A program made the position numbers and the translations under genes. Positions 45,640 to 58,497 of a DNA stretch of 64,000 nucleotides are shown here, piece by piece. Every line of letters begins with the position of its first letter. The stretch's first letter is position 1. Under the pieces are notes generated by a model, which did not search any database, had not been told where the DNA came from, and saw only the letters and a list, made by a program, of their open reading frames with translations. The stretch comes from Nipponacmea schrenckii (taxonomy: Eukaryota > Mollusca > Gastropoda > Lottiidae), in assembly GCA_030562195.1 (NCBI GenBank), contig JAUJPP010000007.1:21821769-21885768 (forward strand), given 5' to 3'.

Positions 45640-47315
45640 TGTTTTTTTTTCCACAGTACCATAACATTCCTTTATAACTATGAAAGTATATGATTTAGAA
45701 TTTAATTGAAGTTAATTCTAATACTCACAATAGATTGGAAATGTACATAATTGCGTCTCTCTGGCTTCCATGGTTCAGAGATATCTTATAAACTCAATCT
45801 TCTAAATTTATTCATTTTGGACGTTACTTACATTTATATTATTAGTATAAATCAGACAGCTTGTAGATAAAAATTCCAGAACAATATTACCAGACGGTCC
45901 GACAAACACGAAAGGCAGACAATATAGGCTACATACAATCCGCATGGACGATATCTTTTTTCTTTTGGCACTGTGAATGTTCTTTATGAAATATAACAGT
46001 TATAAGGATATCTTACCGTGTTTATTATTAAGAGATCTTAAATTCAATCTACCAGATGACGCCAAATTGAATCTAACTGAATGCATATCTGTATACCGAA
46101 TCCAGCTATTGTATCATTGATTCCACCAGTTGCTTGCTTGCTTGAAAATCCTGTTCAACATTTGCCTGCATTCTACCCTTCGATTATAGTTAGGGCCAAT
46201 CGCCCCAAATGAAGGCTGCTTTTTGAAAGGGGAAAGGGTAGCTTAGTGGTTGGTATATTTGTTTGAATCTTTATAAGATTCTTTTAAAATCAGTTTTTTC
46301 CGCATCCACTTATTTCGATAATATGTACGGTCATATCGCCCTATAGACCCGGTTATATCCACAGTGTGTTATCAAATAATGTGGCCTTATTGAGTGCTTA
46401 TTTATTTATAGAAAGGGTTAACATACAATGTACATGAATAAACCCGTCTATTGAAAGCGGACTACCTTATCTAATGCTATGCGCCTGGTATACGTTCATT
46501 ACGTCACATAAGTTAAAAATACAGAAAAGACAACTCTTGCTGTACCGATTCGAATAATATTGAGACAATTTCTTCTGTATTGTTTTATGATTCTGTAAGT
46601 TAATGACCAATGGTCGTGTGTATATTTATAAGTGAATATTGATTTGATATAAATTTGCATGTTATAGCTAATACAACAAGGAAGAATATTAACAAAAAAT
46701 TGTCAAATGTAAGTGGGTGAATGTAATAAACACGAAAAAGGAAGTGAAATAAAACTTGGATATCAATATGGACTCCATATATTATTTTTGTGTGTGGTAA
46801 GTTTTTAAAGTTTATTTGAAATTGCTCTGATTCATAAAGCTTTTCTTGTGTATAAGGATAATTAACTCCGTTCTGGGAAAAACTTTAATTTGCAAGATCA
46901 TTTCATTTTATTGATCAAGCACAAGCTCAACACGACCATGCACATATATGCATTATAGGTCACTGTATACTTTGGTTAAAATGATTTTGTTATGGGCCCC
47001 TTATTATATTACAACTTATTTATCACTCATTTGGAGACATCTTGTAGCATTGCAATCCGATGATATCCAGGGTTTATTTGGAAGAGGGCTTGGGGATTGA
47101 CAACAATCAAATTATCTGACAGAAAATCTGATAGAAAATTACACTTAGGACAATACTTCCGTATAAGTAAAATATCACGGTTGAAATTCAATTGGACTTT
47201 TTACATACATATGGGAAGAAAACAGTTCCTACTATTTTTTAAAATATAGAATTGTTTGATCATTCACATTGATTAATTTATCTTTATTTTCATAGATCTA
47301 GCTACACTATAGTTT
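45640..47315. other. Upstream region of the SH3BP2 homologue
   Basis: No coding gene seen. A donor at 46798 (GTG|GTAAGTTT) after a short ATG-containing stretch could end a 5' UTR exon joining the acceptor at 47319. This is unproven. Confidence 0.35.
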
Positions 47316-47327
47316 GCAGGAATAAAA

Positions 47328-50300
47328 ATGTCAAGCGGAGGTACGATCAGAAACGACAATGTTTCTAAAACATTGTCAAACCCACTAAGATTTATAGGTA
47401 ATGGAAAATTTTTAATATTTGTTTTTAGGTATAAAGTAGATCACTACATAATACATATGCTAATAATAATGTCTTTATTTTGCATCGGCCAGAAATAAGC
47501 CTAATGTATAAGGACCATGGAAAGAGTACAATAAATGAGATGAGAGAAAAACATACAATTACAGTTTGTTAAAAAATAAACAAGATTGGCAGATTATATT
47601 GCTGAGTACAAATTATCATGATTTTAATAAAATATCCATATCTTCATCAAAGAGAACACCACGGTAAGCACCAGCGGACAAACGAAGACCGGTAGCAAAT
47701 ACTAAAGACACATATACACTAACGTGACCGATTAGGACGAAGAACTGTATGTAATTCGGAAATTGCTTTCTCCGAAAGCTTTTATCAACTAGAAATAACT
47801 TGGTTCGCAGTCCAGATATACTTATAGTAAGCAAACCTACAACAATGCATAAATTCTGTCAAATTCATGGCATATTACATTGGTAATATAATTTATGGGT
47901 TTATATCTTTAGATAATTTATGGCCGTGTACATTTCTTATTCTATTTGAGTGACGTGCAGAGTATTAATTCATAATTCAAATATTAACATGGGCTTTGCT
48001 CACAACAATACCGTATATCATTTATTCAAATGAGGATTTATATCATAATATTGAATAAGTTTGATTGATTATACTCAACGTTTAAATGAGAACTTCCCTG
48101 ATTTCAATTACATACATGTACATTAACAACTATAATGTCGTATGTGCTTCTTCCTGGAGCCTGGAGAGTACAATTTGTTAACTAAATGGCTAATTGAAAA
48201 ACCAATTAAGACACCAGACATTTAGGTAGTCTTCATTAACTTCATTTACATTATGATCTTATTGTGAACATTGTAGACAATAGTAGACATCCAGAAACTC
48301 CCCGAGAAAGGTTTTTTATACGCCCACATGGAAATGTGGACGTATATTGCCGTCGCCCCTGTCCGTCCGTCCGTCGGTCCGTCGGTCTGTCGGTCCGTCG
48401 GTCCGTCGGTCCGTCGGTCCGTCCACATTTGTTGTATCCACGATAGAGGCTACAGTTTTTATCCGATCTTAATGAAACTTGGTATACATGTATATATTGA
48501 TGATATCTCGGTCAAGTTCGAAAATGGAAATTATCGCATGAACGGTGTTTGAGTTATTGCACTTGACTTCGTAAAAACGCGTCAAATTTGGGTTGTATCC
48601 ACAATAGAGGCTACAGTTTTTATCCAATCTTAATGAAACTTGGTATACATGTATATATTCATGATATCTCGGTCAAGTTCGAAAATGGAAATTTTCACAT
48701 GAACGGTTTTTGAGTTATTGCCCTTGACTTAGTAAAAACGCGTCAAATTTGGGTTGTATCCACAATAGAGGCTACAATTTTTATCCGATCTTAATGAAAC
48801 TTGGTATACATGTATATATTGATGATATCACGGTCAAGTTCGAAAATTGAAATTATCGAATGAATGGATTTTGAGTTATTGCCCTTGACTTAGTAAAAAC
48901 ACGTCAAATTTGGGTTGTATCCACAATAGAGGCTACAGTTTTTATCCGATCTTAATGAAACTTGGTATACATGTATATATTGATGATATCTCGGTCAAGT
49001 TCGAAAATGGAAATTATCGCATGAACGGTTTTTGAGTTATTGCACTTGACTTAGTAAAAACGCGTCAAATTTGTGTTGTATCCACAATAGAGGCTACAGT
49101 TTTTATCCGATCTTAAAGAAACTTGGTATACATGTATATATTGATGATATCTCAGTCCAGTTCGAAAATGGAAATTTTCGCATGAAAGGTTTTTGAGTTA
49201 TTGCCCTTGACTTAGTAAAATCGCGTCAAATTTGGGTTGTATCCACAATAGAGGCTATAGTTTTAATCCGATCTTAATGAAACTTGGTATACATGTATAT
49301 ATTGATGATATCTCGGTCAAGTTCGAAAATTGAAATTATCGAATGAACGGATTTTGAGTTATTGCCCTTGACTTAATAAAAACGTGTCAAATTTGGGTTG
49401 TATTCACGATAGAAGCTACAGTTTTTATCCGATCTTAATGAAACTTGGTATACATGTATATATTGATGATATCTCGGTCAAGTTCGAAAATGGAAATTAT
49501 CGCATGAACGGTTTTTGAGTTATTGCACTTGACTTAGTAAAAACGCGTCAAATTTGTGTTGTATCCACAATAGAGGCTACAGTTTTTATCCGATCTTAAA
49601 GAAACTTGGTATACAGGTATATATTGATGATATCTCAGTCAAGTTCGAAAATGGAAATTATTGCATGCACGTTTTTTGAGTTATTGCACTTGACTTAGTA
49701 AAAACGCGTCAAATTTGGGTTGTATCCACAATAGAGGCTACAGTTTTTATCTGATCTTAATGAAACTTGGTATACATGTATATATTGATGATATCTCTGT
49801 CAAGTTCAAAAATGGAAATCATTGCATGAACGGATTTTGAGTTATTGCCTTGACTTAGTAAAAATGCGTCAAATTAGGGTTGTATCCATGATAGAGGCAA
49901 CAGTTTTTATCCGATCTTAATGAAACTTGGTATACATGTATATATTGATGATATCTTGGTCAAGTTCCAAAATGGAAATTATCGAATGAACAGATTTTGA
50001 GTTATTGCCCTTGACTTCGTAAAAACGCGTCAAATTTGGGTTATATCCACGATATAGGCTACAGTTTTTATCAGAAATTCAAATTTGACGATTTTTTGAT
50101 GAATAGTTTATGAGTTATTGCCCTTGACTAAGTAAAATTGCATAAAAATTCATTTTCTGTAGACACTATAGAAGCTACAATTATCTATGGATTTTAATGA
50201 AACTTGGTATGAGCATTGGAATTGATAAGAGGGTGGTCAAGTTCGATTTGGACGATTTTGCGATAAACAGTTTTGGAGTTATTGCCCCTGCCTCTATATT

Positions 50301-53300
50301 TGTTGTAGACAAAATAGAAGCTACAATTTTCAATGGATTTAAATGAAACTTGGTGTGAGCATTGGAATTGATAAGACACAGTCAAGTTAGAATTTGATGA
50401 TTCGATGAACAGTTTTTTAGTTATTGCCCTTGATTTAGTAAGATTGTGTCAAAATTTTTTTGTGGTTCAATAGAAGCTACAATTTTCAATGGATTTTGAT
50501 GAAACTTGGTGTTTTTGAGTTTTTGCCCTTGACTTCAATATCCATTTAGTGAATGTTTTTGAGTCATTGCTGTATTTATTTTTCAAATTCAATGCTGCCA
50601 GTGGGCGTATGTTACCTTGCCTGGCAAGCTATCTTCTTTATTGCCTACACATTAATTGTATAAAATATAAACAAACTTAGTTATCTCGTGTAAATAAGTA
50701 ATGTCTATTAAGTTCAATCTAATAGGAATTATTAGATTTTATTGATAATGAAACTACTTGAGTTAATTTCACCCTTCATCCAACAGGGGCTCAAGAGTTA
50801 ATGAGCACAGCTCTCAGTGCATACAGTGGTTACCTAGCTAAACGTGGCAGAAGAGAACGTCTGGTAGAGCGGTTTAATCTTCCTAACAAGCCAATGTTTA
50901 ATGATATTAAAAAATGTAAGTACATCTCCAAAAGGTATAGGGAATTTGGTTTCCATTTAAAAAGAACACTTCAGCATTTATCAAACGGGTCTCTTTTTGG
51001 GAGAACCAGAGACTAAAAGGACACAAATGGCTCAATTTGAAAAAAAAAAAGAAAAAAAAAAGAAAACAACAAAACAATGCTGATTCTGGAAATAGTAATG
51101 CTTTTTGTACGACTGTACTTCAAATGAAGACACATTTACTTTATATCTGGTTGAATAGTCCTATTGTTGCTTGTTTCAGGGAGAAAGCGTTTTGTAATTA
51201 TTTCACAAGGGTGTGTATATATATATGATAAAGAAACTTCCAGTAGACCACATCAATCCTTTCCTTTGTGTGGATATAACAGGTAGATACATTCATTGTC
51301 CCAATATTCGCTAAGAACACAAAGTTCAAAATGAAGTATGTTTCTAAATACATTGTACAAATTCACAAATCACAAATCAAGGGAAGTAACCTATGCTTGA
51401 TGTTTTGTACCAATAGGGCAATGTATTTTACTCACACCGTTAAATTTGACTACAGTTTCAACCGTAATTCTCGAATTTAACCCTTTCAACCCGATGAGCC
51501 GGTATACCGGCTTATCCTTATATGATATATACCCGGTGAGCCGGTAAACCGGCTGTTGTCAAGTGACGTCATACAACGTTAACGTCATACAAATTAAGAA
51601 ATATTGCTTGGAGCTCAGGGTATAAGACGTTCTATCTAAATTACACTCAGGGTTCAAAGGGTTAACATGCTAATTTTTTTCCAGAAATATGGTTAAAAAT
51701 TTTCAAATCAAATGAAAGATTAAATAAATACTACTTAGACATAATAAATAATATACAACTAATGATTTTTCGTACTATCCATTCTGACTAGAAAACATTT
51801 TATGGTAAACCTTCGTGAAATATAATTGTTCCTTAATCCAAACTGGAATGGTCACTAACTTGGATATATTCTTTTTATGTTTCAGACTTTTTAAGATGGG
51901 ATCAGATCATGATGCCTTTACCTTTCGTATAGAAGGTAAAAAAGGGAGTGGTTTTAAAATGTATTATTTTTCTACAGAAACAGATGATGAAAGAAAGGTA
52001 AATTTACGTTATTAAACTTTTTTGAAATGGCAATATCCCTATTATCACCAAAAAAAAAAAAAAAAAAAATCAAATCCAAGGGACCAAGAGGATACTCATC
52101 TTTTACATATACTATTAGTTGATAAAATTGTACATGGTAATATGATGACAGTAAAAGGAGCAAAAGGTAATTTGGTCACAGTAATACATCCAGAATTACA
52201 TGTATCCGTGTTTGAAAGTTCAAATAGCGACTCGTCATCACTTGAGACACTGTGATACGTAGACAGATATAGTAAGATCACGCAGAATTCCTAGTTTGAG
52301 CAACTTTCGAACGAATTATCTGATTTTCTTGCCGTTCTAGTATAGTGAAAGACTATTAACCATGACCTTAAACTAACAAGTTTATTGATAAATACAGAGG
52401 TCCAAAATATATAAGCTTATATTTTAAAATATATTGTTATCAGCTGTAGGCCAAACAGATAAGAATGTTTTGATTTGTCTAAATATATCCAATTATTTAA
52501 TTAAAACGTTTTCTAAATGTTTCAGGAATGGATGAGTAATATCAGAGATGAAATGTGTAAAGCTAATGATAAAGAATCGAATCTGTAAGCTTTGAAAGTC
52601 AACCCTAATTTCATATTTTAATTTTGTTTAATTATTCATTAGGGTTTTCATTGAAGAATCATTAATTAAATCATAGGAAACATTTTATTTATAAAAACCT
52701 TAGTTGATCAAACCTTTAGCAATGTGTTTACCAAGGAACCCAGCAAAAGCCATGATTTGAATAAATATAACCAACAGTTTTTGTGGTATTTTAATCCCTA
52801 TGTCAATAATATAGGCCTTTAAGAGTATTAAATGAATATCTGGATGCCATAAACTTTACACTTATAGCTCTACTAATGTACATTCTTTATCGGATTACGA
52901 AGCATATAACATCCTTCAAGAACCAGTGATAGAAGATGATTTTGATGATTGTGATTCAAGTGATTCTGGTAGGTCATCAAAATAGTTCATATAAATTATA
53001 TTTGGTCCATTAGTGAGCTGTGAATGTGCCAAATACAACGTTCTATTCTGTCTCTCAAATGTCACGGTATCTCACTACATCTGACTCTTTGTTCAGATTT
53101 TCCAATTATATTGTAGGTACTTATATAATTTATATCTGGTATAAAAAGAGAATATTTCTCTTGTATGAACCCAATGGTTTAAAACATGCTTATCCATAAA
53201 ATCAGACGCCAACGAAAAAATATTTTAGCAGAGAAACTGCCAACATCATTTCGAAGATAATGACCTTACTATATGACAATACAAATACCAGAACTAAATA

Positions 53301-56300
53301 AAGATTGCTATGTTATTGAGCTTTTTTGTTTGTTTGATCCTAGACTATGACAAAATCGAAGACAGTGTATTGCAAAAACATAGAAAAGAAAAACGGCCTC
53401 TACCTAGTAAGTGTAAGAGTCTTAATAAATATGCTTAAATACTGAATGAAATGTATCCATAAGATAAGGTCACAATATAATGGGCTCTAATACCGGGTGC
53501 GATGTCACTTAGGCACACCAGGCCTGGTCTCGGCTTCCTTATTGACTCTCTATCTAATATCAGTGTGTCTAAAGAGTTTGTGCTTAAATAAATATGCCGA
53601 ATTGAAAGTATTCCCAAATAATATTTTCTCAAAAGTGTGTGCCCTACTTAATACGTGCTAATTGAATGTGTGCCTAAATCAATGTCACTACAAAACGCTG
53701 CCCCCATATAAATCTTCCCAAACGAACGTTTGCCTAAAAGAAGTGTGCTTGAAGATACGTGTCTAACTTGTATGTGCATAAATGTGGGTGAATTTTACCA
53801 ATTATTTGCTAGTTGGTTTCTGGTCTCCTATCCATATATTTCCTCAACATGATTCAACAAATTAAAGCGTACCCTATTTCGGAATTGTCACATCATTGAA
53901 ATTTGTGCCTGTCTTACAGATGTACCAGAAGCACCAAAAAGTTCACGTACTCTTCCTTCTGCAACAGATATAAGAACCAGTCCAAAAACTAGACGAGCGT
54001 CTGCAGATGGGGGCAGGAGAATCACACCATCTATTCCTGATACTGATGATTCTAAATCCAGCGGAAGTTTACCCCAAAAGCCGATTAAAACCCCGAAAAG
54101 GAAACCGGAGCCACCAATAGCAAATTACATAGTGAGTACATGTTTATATCATGTACACTGTTATATTCTTGGCACCAACATCAGTTTTACTTGTAAACGA
54201 TCAAGAATCTACGCTTTGTGATAAAATCAACATATACTGCTTCGAGTCTATCGCGTCATAGACAGACGCGGATTGATCCTTACTAAAAAAAAAAAATAAA
54301 CACTTCACGTGAAAGAATTTTCAATAGGTTCATAAACCATATATCTCAAAACTTGACCACTATAAGTATATATTTAATCAGTAAAAAACCATGACTTCCT
54401 TTTTTTTTTTTTTTTTTTTTGGTAATTTCTACTTTCAGAATAAAAATGCGCCCCTGAGAGAAAGGGATTTTATGTTTGATAGTTCAGATAGAGAAGAAGC
54501 TAAAAGGTTAGATCTATTACATGGTTTACATCGGGGTTACCTCTTGGAGAGCATTTGTCTAACGTTTTAATCGCTGGTTTTCAAAGCTTTTTATTTAAGT
54601 ACAATGCTCGTCTTTAAATTTCAAGATTTGAATCTATTTGCTCGTCGTGAATCCTGTAATTGAAACTATCATGTTTAATTCAACAGAATATTAACCAAAG
54701 GAGACGATGGTGTATTTTTAGTCAGAAATGCAAGAAGCGATGACTCTAAAGTAAGTATTGTTTGTCGGGGTTCTTAGAACATTGAGTGATCGGCAACTGT
54801 GTGAAATATAATATGTTGATTGGAAATTTTTTATCAATTGGGCAACATTTCTTATTTAAATGTAAATTATTATTTTCTCCAAAATTTACATGATTCTCAT
54901 TCTAATAAAAACCCAGATCTCGATGATATTTTTATGCACCTTCATGGAAATGTGGACATTATATTCCCATCGCTCCTGCCCTTCTGGTCATTGGTTCACG
55001 CTTCTTGTAGACACGATAGAGGCTGCAGTTTTTATTTATATTTTTAATGAAACATGGTATGGATGTGAATAAGATGATATTTGGTCAGGTTAGAAATTGA
55101 CAAGTATTGCCATTGACATAAGAACGCACAAAAATAGGTTTGCAGGCCCGATAGAGGCTTCAGAATTTATCCGATCGTGATGAAACTTGGTAAGGATGTA
55201 TATAATAATGAGATCTCGTTTAGATATTGATTGTATCTAAATCTCTGTGTACACTGACAACATTTCATATGCATACTGCATACAGCGTAAAAAAAATGTT
55301 CTAACCAGTCAGTCAGTTCAAGTGATATATCTGATACCATTTGACTGGGACAAGATGGCAGCAACAGTGAACTGGAAATTGGGTGCTATAAAAGATGGGT
55401 TCAACCTTCACCAGTTCTCTGCCCCATCCTCTTTAATAAAACCGTAAAAATAACATCAACAACTGCACCATAAAAGCTTTTTCTACATTCGTTTTTCAGA
55501 AATTACGCTCTCCTGCTCATTTTCTGGAAACATTTAGCCACATGTATCTTAAATTTTATCCAAAATTATTTCCTATTGTTTACAAGGCTTGCATTCTTTT
55601 GTTTGAGTTTATTCATTGTTTTGTGTCCTAATGTTTCCTGAAATGTTGCCAGTGTACACAGAGCTATAAAATTTCATAATTGACAATATTTTTTGGTAAA
55701 ATATCTTTAAGATAATGCGAAAATTTATTTTCAAGTGACTAGTTTAACGACTGTTATTATTTCTGCCAGCTGGAGGTGAACTTATGTTACCTTCCCTAGC
55801 AAGCTATTTTGTTGTAAACTATTTAAAATTTATTTTTAGGTTCTGGCTGTAAAATCTGGTGGTGATGTGAGAGAATATAAAATATTTACTCAGGTAAATA
55901 GAGCTGATTCTATATTACAGTTATACACATAATCAGCTTCAGATTAGAGGGAAACTTTCTGTAGTGCAATCTATCGCATATTAGACGCAGCAGCATTTTA
56001 TTGTTAGCGTAGTAAATCAGCAATAATGTTCACATCTGGTGTTAAATTGTAGGAGGTGTTTCTCAATCGGTTGAACTCATAATAATACTTTCCACTTTAT
56101 GCGGGTGACTGAAAGTCTAGTTACATCTTTGTCAGTGATTCTGAAAAAAACCTGGATGCTGGTTAAAAAATTCTGCAGCCACCTTCAAATAAAAGCGAAA
56201 ATTACGACTGGCTAGTCTCATGATTTTCAAGAAACTGTTGGAAGTCTAACTATAACTATAATCTTGAGCTGCTTCAAAACGACATTAAAGGGATAATAGG

Positions 56301-57260
56301 CGTTATAACGAACATAAAAATTTACGTTCACTCAAATTTGGACAATAACAGTATATATCCATCAGTGCACTTACCTGGTGTCATACCTATACATCAAAAT
56401 CCCTCTAAAATCCGATAAATCCCCAAAATAAAGTAGTTAATCATAAAACGCTTGAGCCATCCATCAAGCGATTTTCAAATCGTGTAAATATAAAGGGAAG
56501 TAACTCTAACGTGTGGGTTTTCACGCGTCCTTGACCCCTACTGTTGAATTGCACAATGATGTTTTAGCGTTGATTTACCAGACGCTTTTATTCTCAAACT
56601 GAATGGAATCGTCGCTGGCTCACTTTTTTTAAAATTCCGAATATATTTTTATTGTAGCTTTTTAAAATTTGGTAAAGTGTGGGGTGCATACTTTTTTAAC
56701 TAATAGTCAATATAAAACACAAATATAAGCCGTAGGACGAGTGTATTCTAACGCCTATTATCCCTTTAAATGTCACGGGAATTTAGGAAGTGGACCCCAT
56801 TCTTGTCATGCACCAAAATGTTGGTTTTTTGTTTGTTTTTAAAAAACAGTGTAGACAGAGGAAAACAAGGCTTACAAAACCTTTCAACAACATTATGTCA
56901 GCACCCAACTAGCCATATGATGTGATGGGTGTATGGAAGCACTTGTTTACCCATTCGAGCTTTGGAAGGCTGGTCTCTGTGTCTGGCAAACGTGACATAA
57001 ATTAAGTGAAGAAGCTACAAAGGCACCCAAAACAACTCAATGTCATACGCATTTTCTTGTTGTTTCGCATCCGATCATATATATGTTATATGTTAACTTG
57101 CCAAATTTCTCAATTTCAGGATTCGAAAGTGACTTTGGACAGGAAAGAATACTTCAAGACGATGCAGGATTTGTTAAAACATTATAAAGATGCAAAGCTA
57201 CCGAAAAGAGACACTACTCTAGGAAAAGCTTATAGTCTTTTAGACCTTTCTAACATATAG
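47328..57260 (+). CDS. SH3BP2: SH3BP2 (3BP2) homologue: PH and SH2 adaptor
   Basis: Twelve coding exons read 47328-47397, 50787-50915, 51180-51282, 51886-51997, 52526-52584, 52868-52968, 53344-53406, 53920-54131, 54439-54506, 54687-54750, 55840-55893 and 57120-57260 (TAG). They join in phase to 391 residues. The N-terminus (RFIGAQELMS) and PH domain (~33-150) follow human 3BP2: KRFVIISQGCVYIYD, then SFPLCGYNR, then FRIEGKKGSGFKMYYFSTETDDERKEWM split over exons. An acidic Asp/Ser stretch and a Pro/Lys-rich linker (KEKRPLPNVPEAPK; PKRKPEPP) follow. The C-terminal SH2 (~288-385) keeps the FLVRNAR core with pTyr-binding Arg319 and YKIFTQDSKV, matching human YRIFEKDSKF. The protein is shorter than human (561 aa), mostly in the proline-rich linker. 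3BP2 links tyrosine kinases (Syk, Src, Abl) to downstream signalling. Confidence 0.93.
48317..50634 (+). mobile_element. Pearl-like (Helitron-derived?) element with a 161-bp tandem array
   Basis: It begins TATACGCCCACATGGAAATG, including the hairpin CCACAT..ATGTGG, followed by TATATTGCCGTCGCCCCTG. A (CCGTCGGT)n microsatellite runs 48360-48424. About ten tandem units follow: the landmark GGTATACATG starts at 48481, 48642, 48803, 48964, 49125, 49286, 49447, 49608, 49769 and 49929, so the period is 161 (last 160). Three or four decayed units follow to ~50560. The end is GTGGGCGTATGTTACCTTGC, then the hairpin word CTTGCCTGGCAAG. This plan (end, microsatellite, ~160-bp array, end) is that of pearl elements of molluscs. 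It lies in SH3BP2 intron 1. Confidence 0.88.
51481..51661. mobile_element. TTAA-flanked MITE with internal 16-bp palindrome
   Basis: TTAA at 51477-51480 and 51662-51665 flanks ends CCCTTTCAACCC and GGGTTCAAAGGG, which are inverted repeats. Inside are the perfect palindrome AGCCGGTATACCGGCT and a second near-copy AGCCGGTAAACCGGCT, both within GAGCCGGTA..CCGGCT. A CRE-like TGACGTCA also occurs. The TTAA duplication and CCC ends suit a piggyBac-type non-autonomous element of 181 bp. It is in SH3BP2 intron 3. Confidence 0.75.
54928..55813 (+). mobile_element. Diverged pearl-like element
   Basis: The start resembles the copy at 48317: CATGGAAATGTGGAC, then CATCGCTCCTGCC and GATAGAGGCTGCAGTTTTTAT. 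The end resembles it too: GCCAGCTGGAGGTGAACTTATGTTACC, then TCCCTAGCAAGCTA. Only about one and a half array units remain, with unrelated sequence between (~55220-55740). It sits in SH3BP2 intron 10, directly upstream of the acceptor for exon 55840-55893. Confidence 0.7.
56289..56765. mobile_element. TTAA-flanked MITE with perfect terminal inverted repeats
   Basis: The ends at 56285-56305 and 56749-56769 are perfect reverse complements over 21 bp including the flanking TTAA (TTAAAGGGATAATAGGCG...). The interior of ~440 bp is non-coding. TTAA at both sides fits a piggyBac-like target site, although the element then starts AGGG rather than the usual CCC. It lies in SH3BP2 intron 11. Confidence 0.8.
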
Positions 57261-57650
57261 TGAGAAGGTTTAAGATGTATAGTATACCCCTTACAACTTA
57301 CACTTTATTTATAATCCGATAACTACTTACTAATATTATAATATCAGTAGCAAGTAAAGTTTTAGTAACAAAGTACCAACAAATCTGGAGTGATCTTAAT
57401 GATTTGCTTGTTTATTTTAACCTGGACATAATTCTCAATCAACAGGATGTGATTTGACAACCATGTGTTAAATGAAGTACAGTATTACCATACTATAATA
57501 ATTTTGAAAGATTTGTGAATTGAAAGATCTACGTTATTATGTAATGTAACCTTTTTTTCGATCTTTTATTGTTCTCATCAAAGCTTTTTATTAAATTTCA
57601 CTGAACTGTATTCATTGAACGCTATTGTATGATTTAGCCAAAAAAGCCTA
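57261..57650 (+). other. 3' UTR of the SH3BP2 homologue
   Basis: AT-rich non-coding sequence. ATTAAA near 57590 is a possible poly(A) signal. Confidence 0.4.
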
Positions 57651-57654
57651 GTAT

Positions 57655-58497
57655 ATGCTTTTATACGCTCAGATTATAATGTGGTCCTATATTGTCGTCA
57701 CCCCTGTCCGTCCGTCAGTCCTTCGGTCTGTCGGTCCGTCCGTCCGTCCACAATTGCTTGAGAACGCAATAGAGACTACAGTTTCCGTCGGATTTGAATA
57801 AAATTTTCTGTGATCTTTTATATTGATGAGATCTCGGACAAGTTCGAAATTGGCGATTTTTCGTTAAACGGTTTTAGAGTTATTGCACTTGAATTAGTAA
57901 AAACGCGTCAAAGTTGGCTTGTGAGTGCGATAGAGACTACAGTTTTCAATGGATTTGAATGAAACTTACTGTGAACATGTATATTGAAGAGATCTCGGAC
58001 AAGTTCGAAATTGACGATTTTCGATAAAACAGTTTTTGAGTTATTGCACTTGACTTAGTCAAAACGCGTCAAAATTGGCTTGTGAATACGATAGAGACAA
58101 CAGTTTTCATCTGATTTGAATGAAATTTGGTGAGATCATTGAAGTTGATGAGATCTTGGTCAAGTTCGAAATTGACGATGTTTCGTTAAACTGGTTTTAA
58201 GTTATTGCACTTGACTTAGCTGCGAAATTGTGAAAATATGATCATTTTTATAGATGAGATCTTAAACAAGTTCAATATTGACTATTTTTCGATGAACTAC
58301 ATTTGAGTTATTGCTTTTGACTTTTATATTACCTAGTAAATGCAATATAGACTAGGTTTCATTTGATTTGAATGAAATTTGGTGTTAACATTTATATTGA
58401 TGAGAACTTGGATTAGACCTAAATTAAGTTAGAGTTTCTGCCTGTGTTAAAACAGAAAATATATTTTAAAGTGGGCGTATATTTCTAGGCAACCGCT
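57655..58497 (+). mobile_element. Pearl-like element, short array
   Basis: It opens with TATACGCTCAGATTATAATGTGG and TTGTCGTCACCCCTGTCCG, then a CCGTCCGT microsatellite. About four array units follow, with GAGTTATTGCAC spaced about 161 bp apart near 57877, 58038 and 58199. It ends GTGGGCGTATATTTCTAGGCAA. The units have diverged from those at 48.3-50.6 kb (for example GTTCGAAATTGACGATTTTTCG). Confidence 0.75.

Noticed and set aside
47616..47834. 72-residue hydrophobic minus-strand frame in SH3BP2 intron 1
   Set aside because: No splice context, and hydrophobicity follows from T-rich DNA.
48246..48552. Frames rich in RRSVGPSVR or DRQTDGPTDGRT
   Set aside because: Translation of the CCGTCGGT microsatellite of the pearl-like element, not genes.
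48317..50634. CRISPR-like array (regular repeats)
   Set aside because: Units are 161 bp, contiguous without unique spacers, and lie in a eukaryotic intron; this is a tandem repeat within a transposable element.
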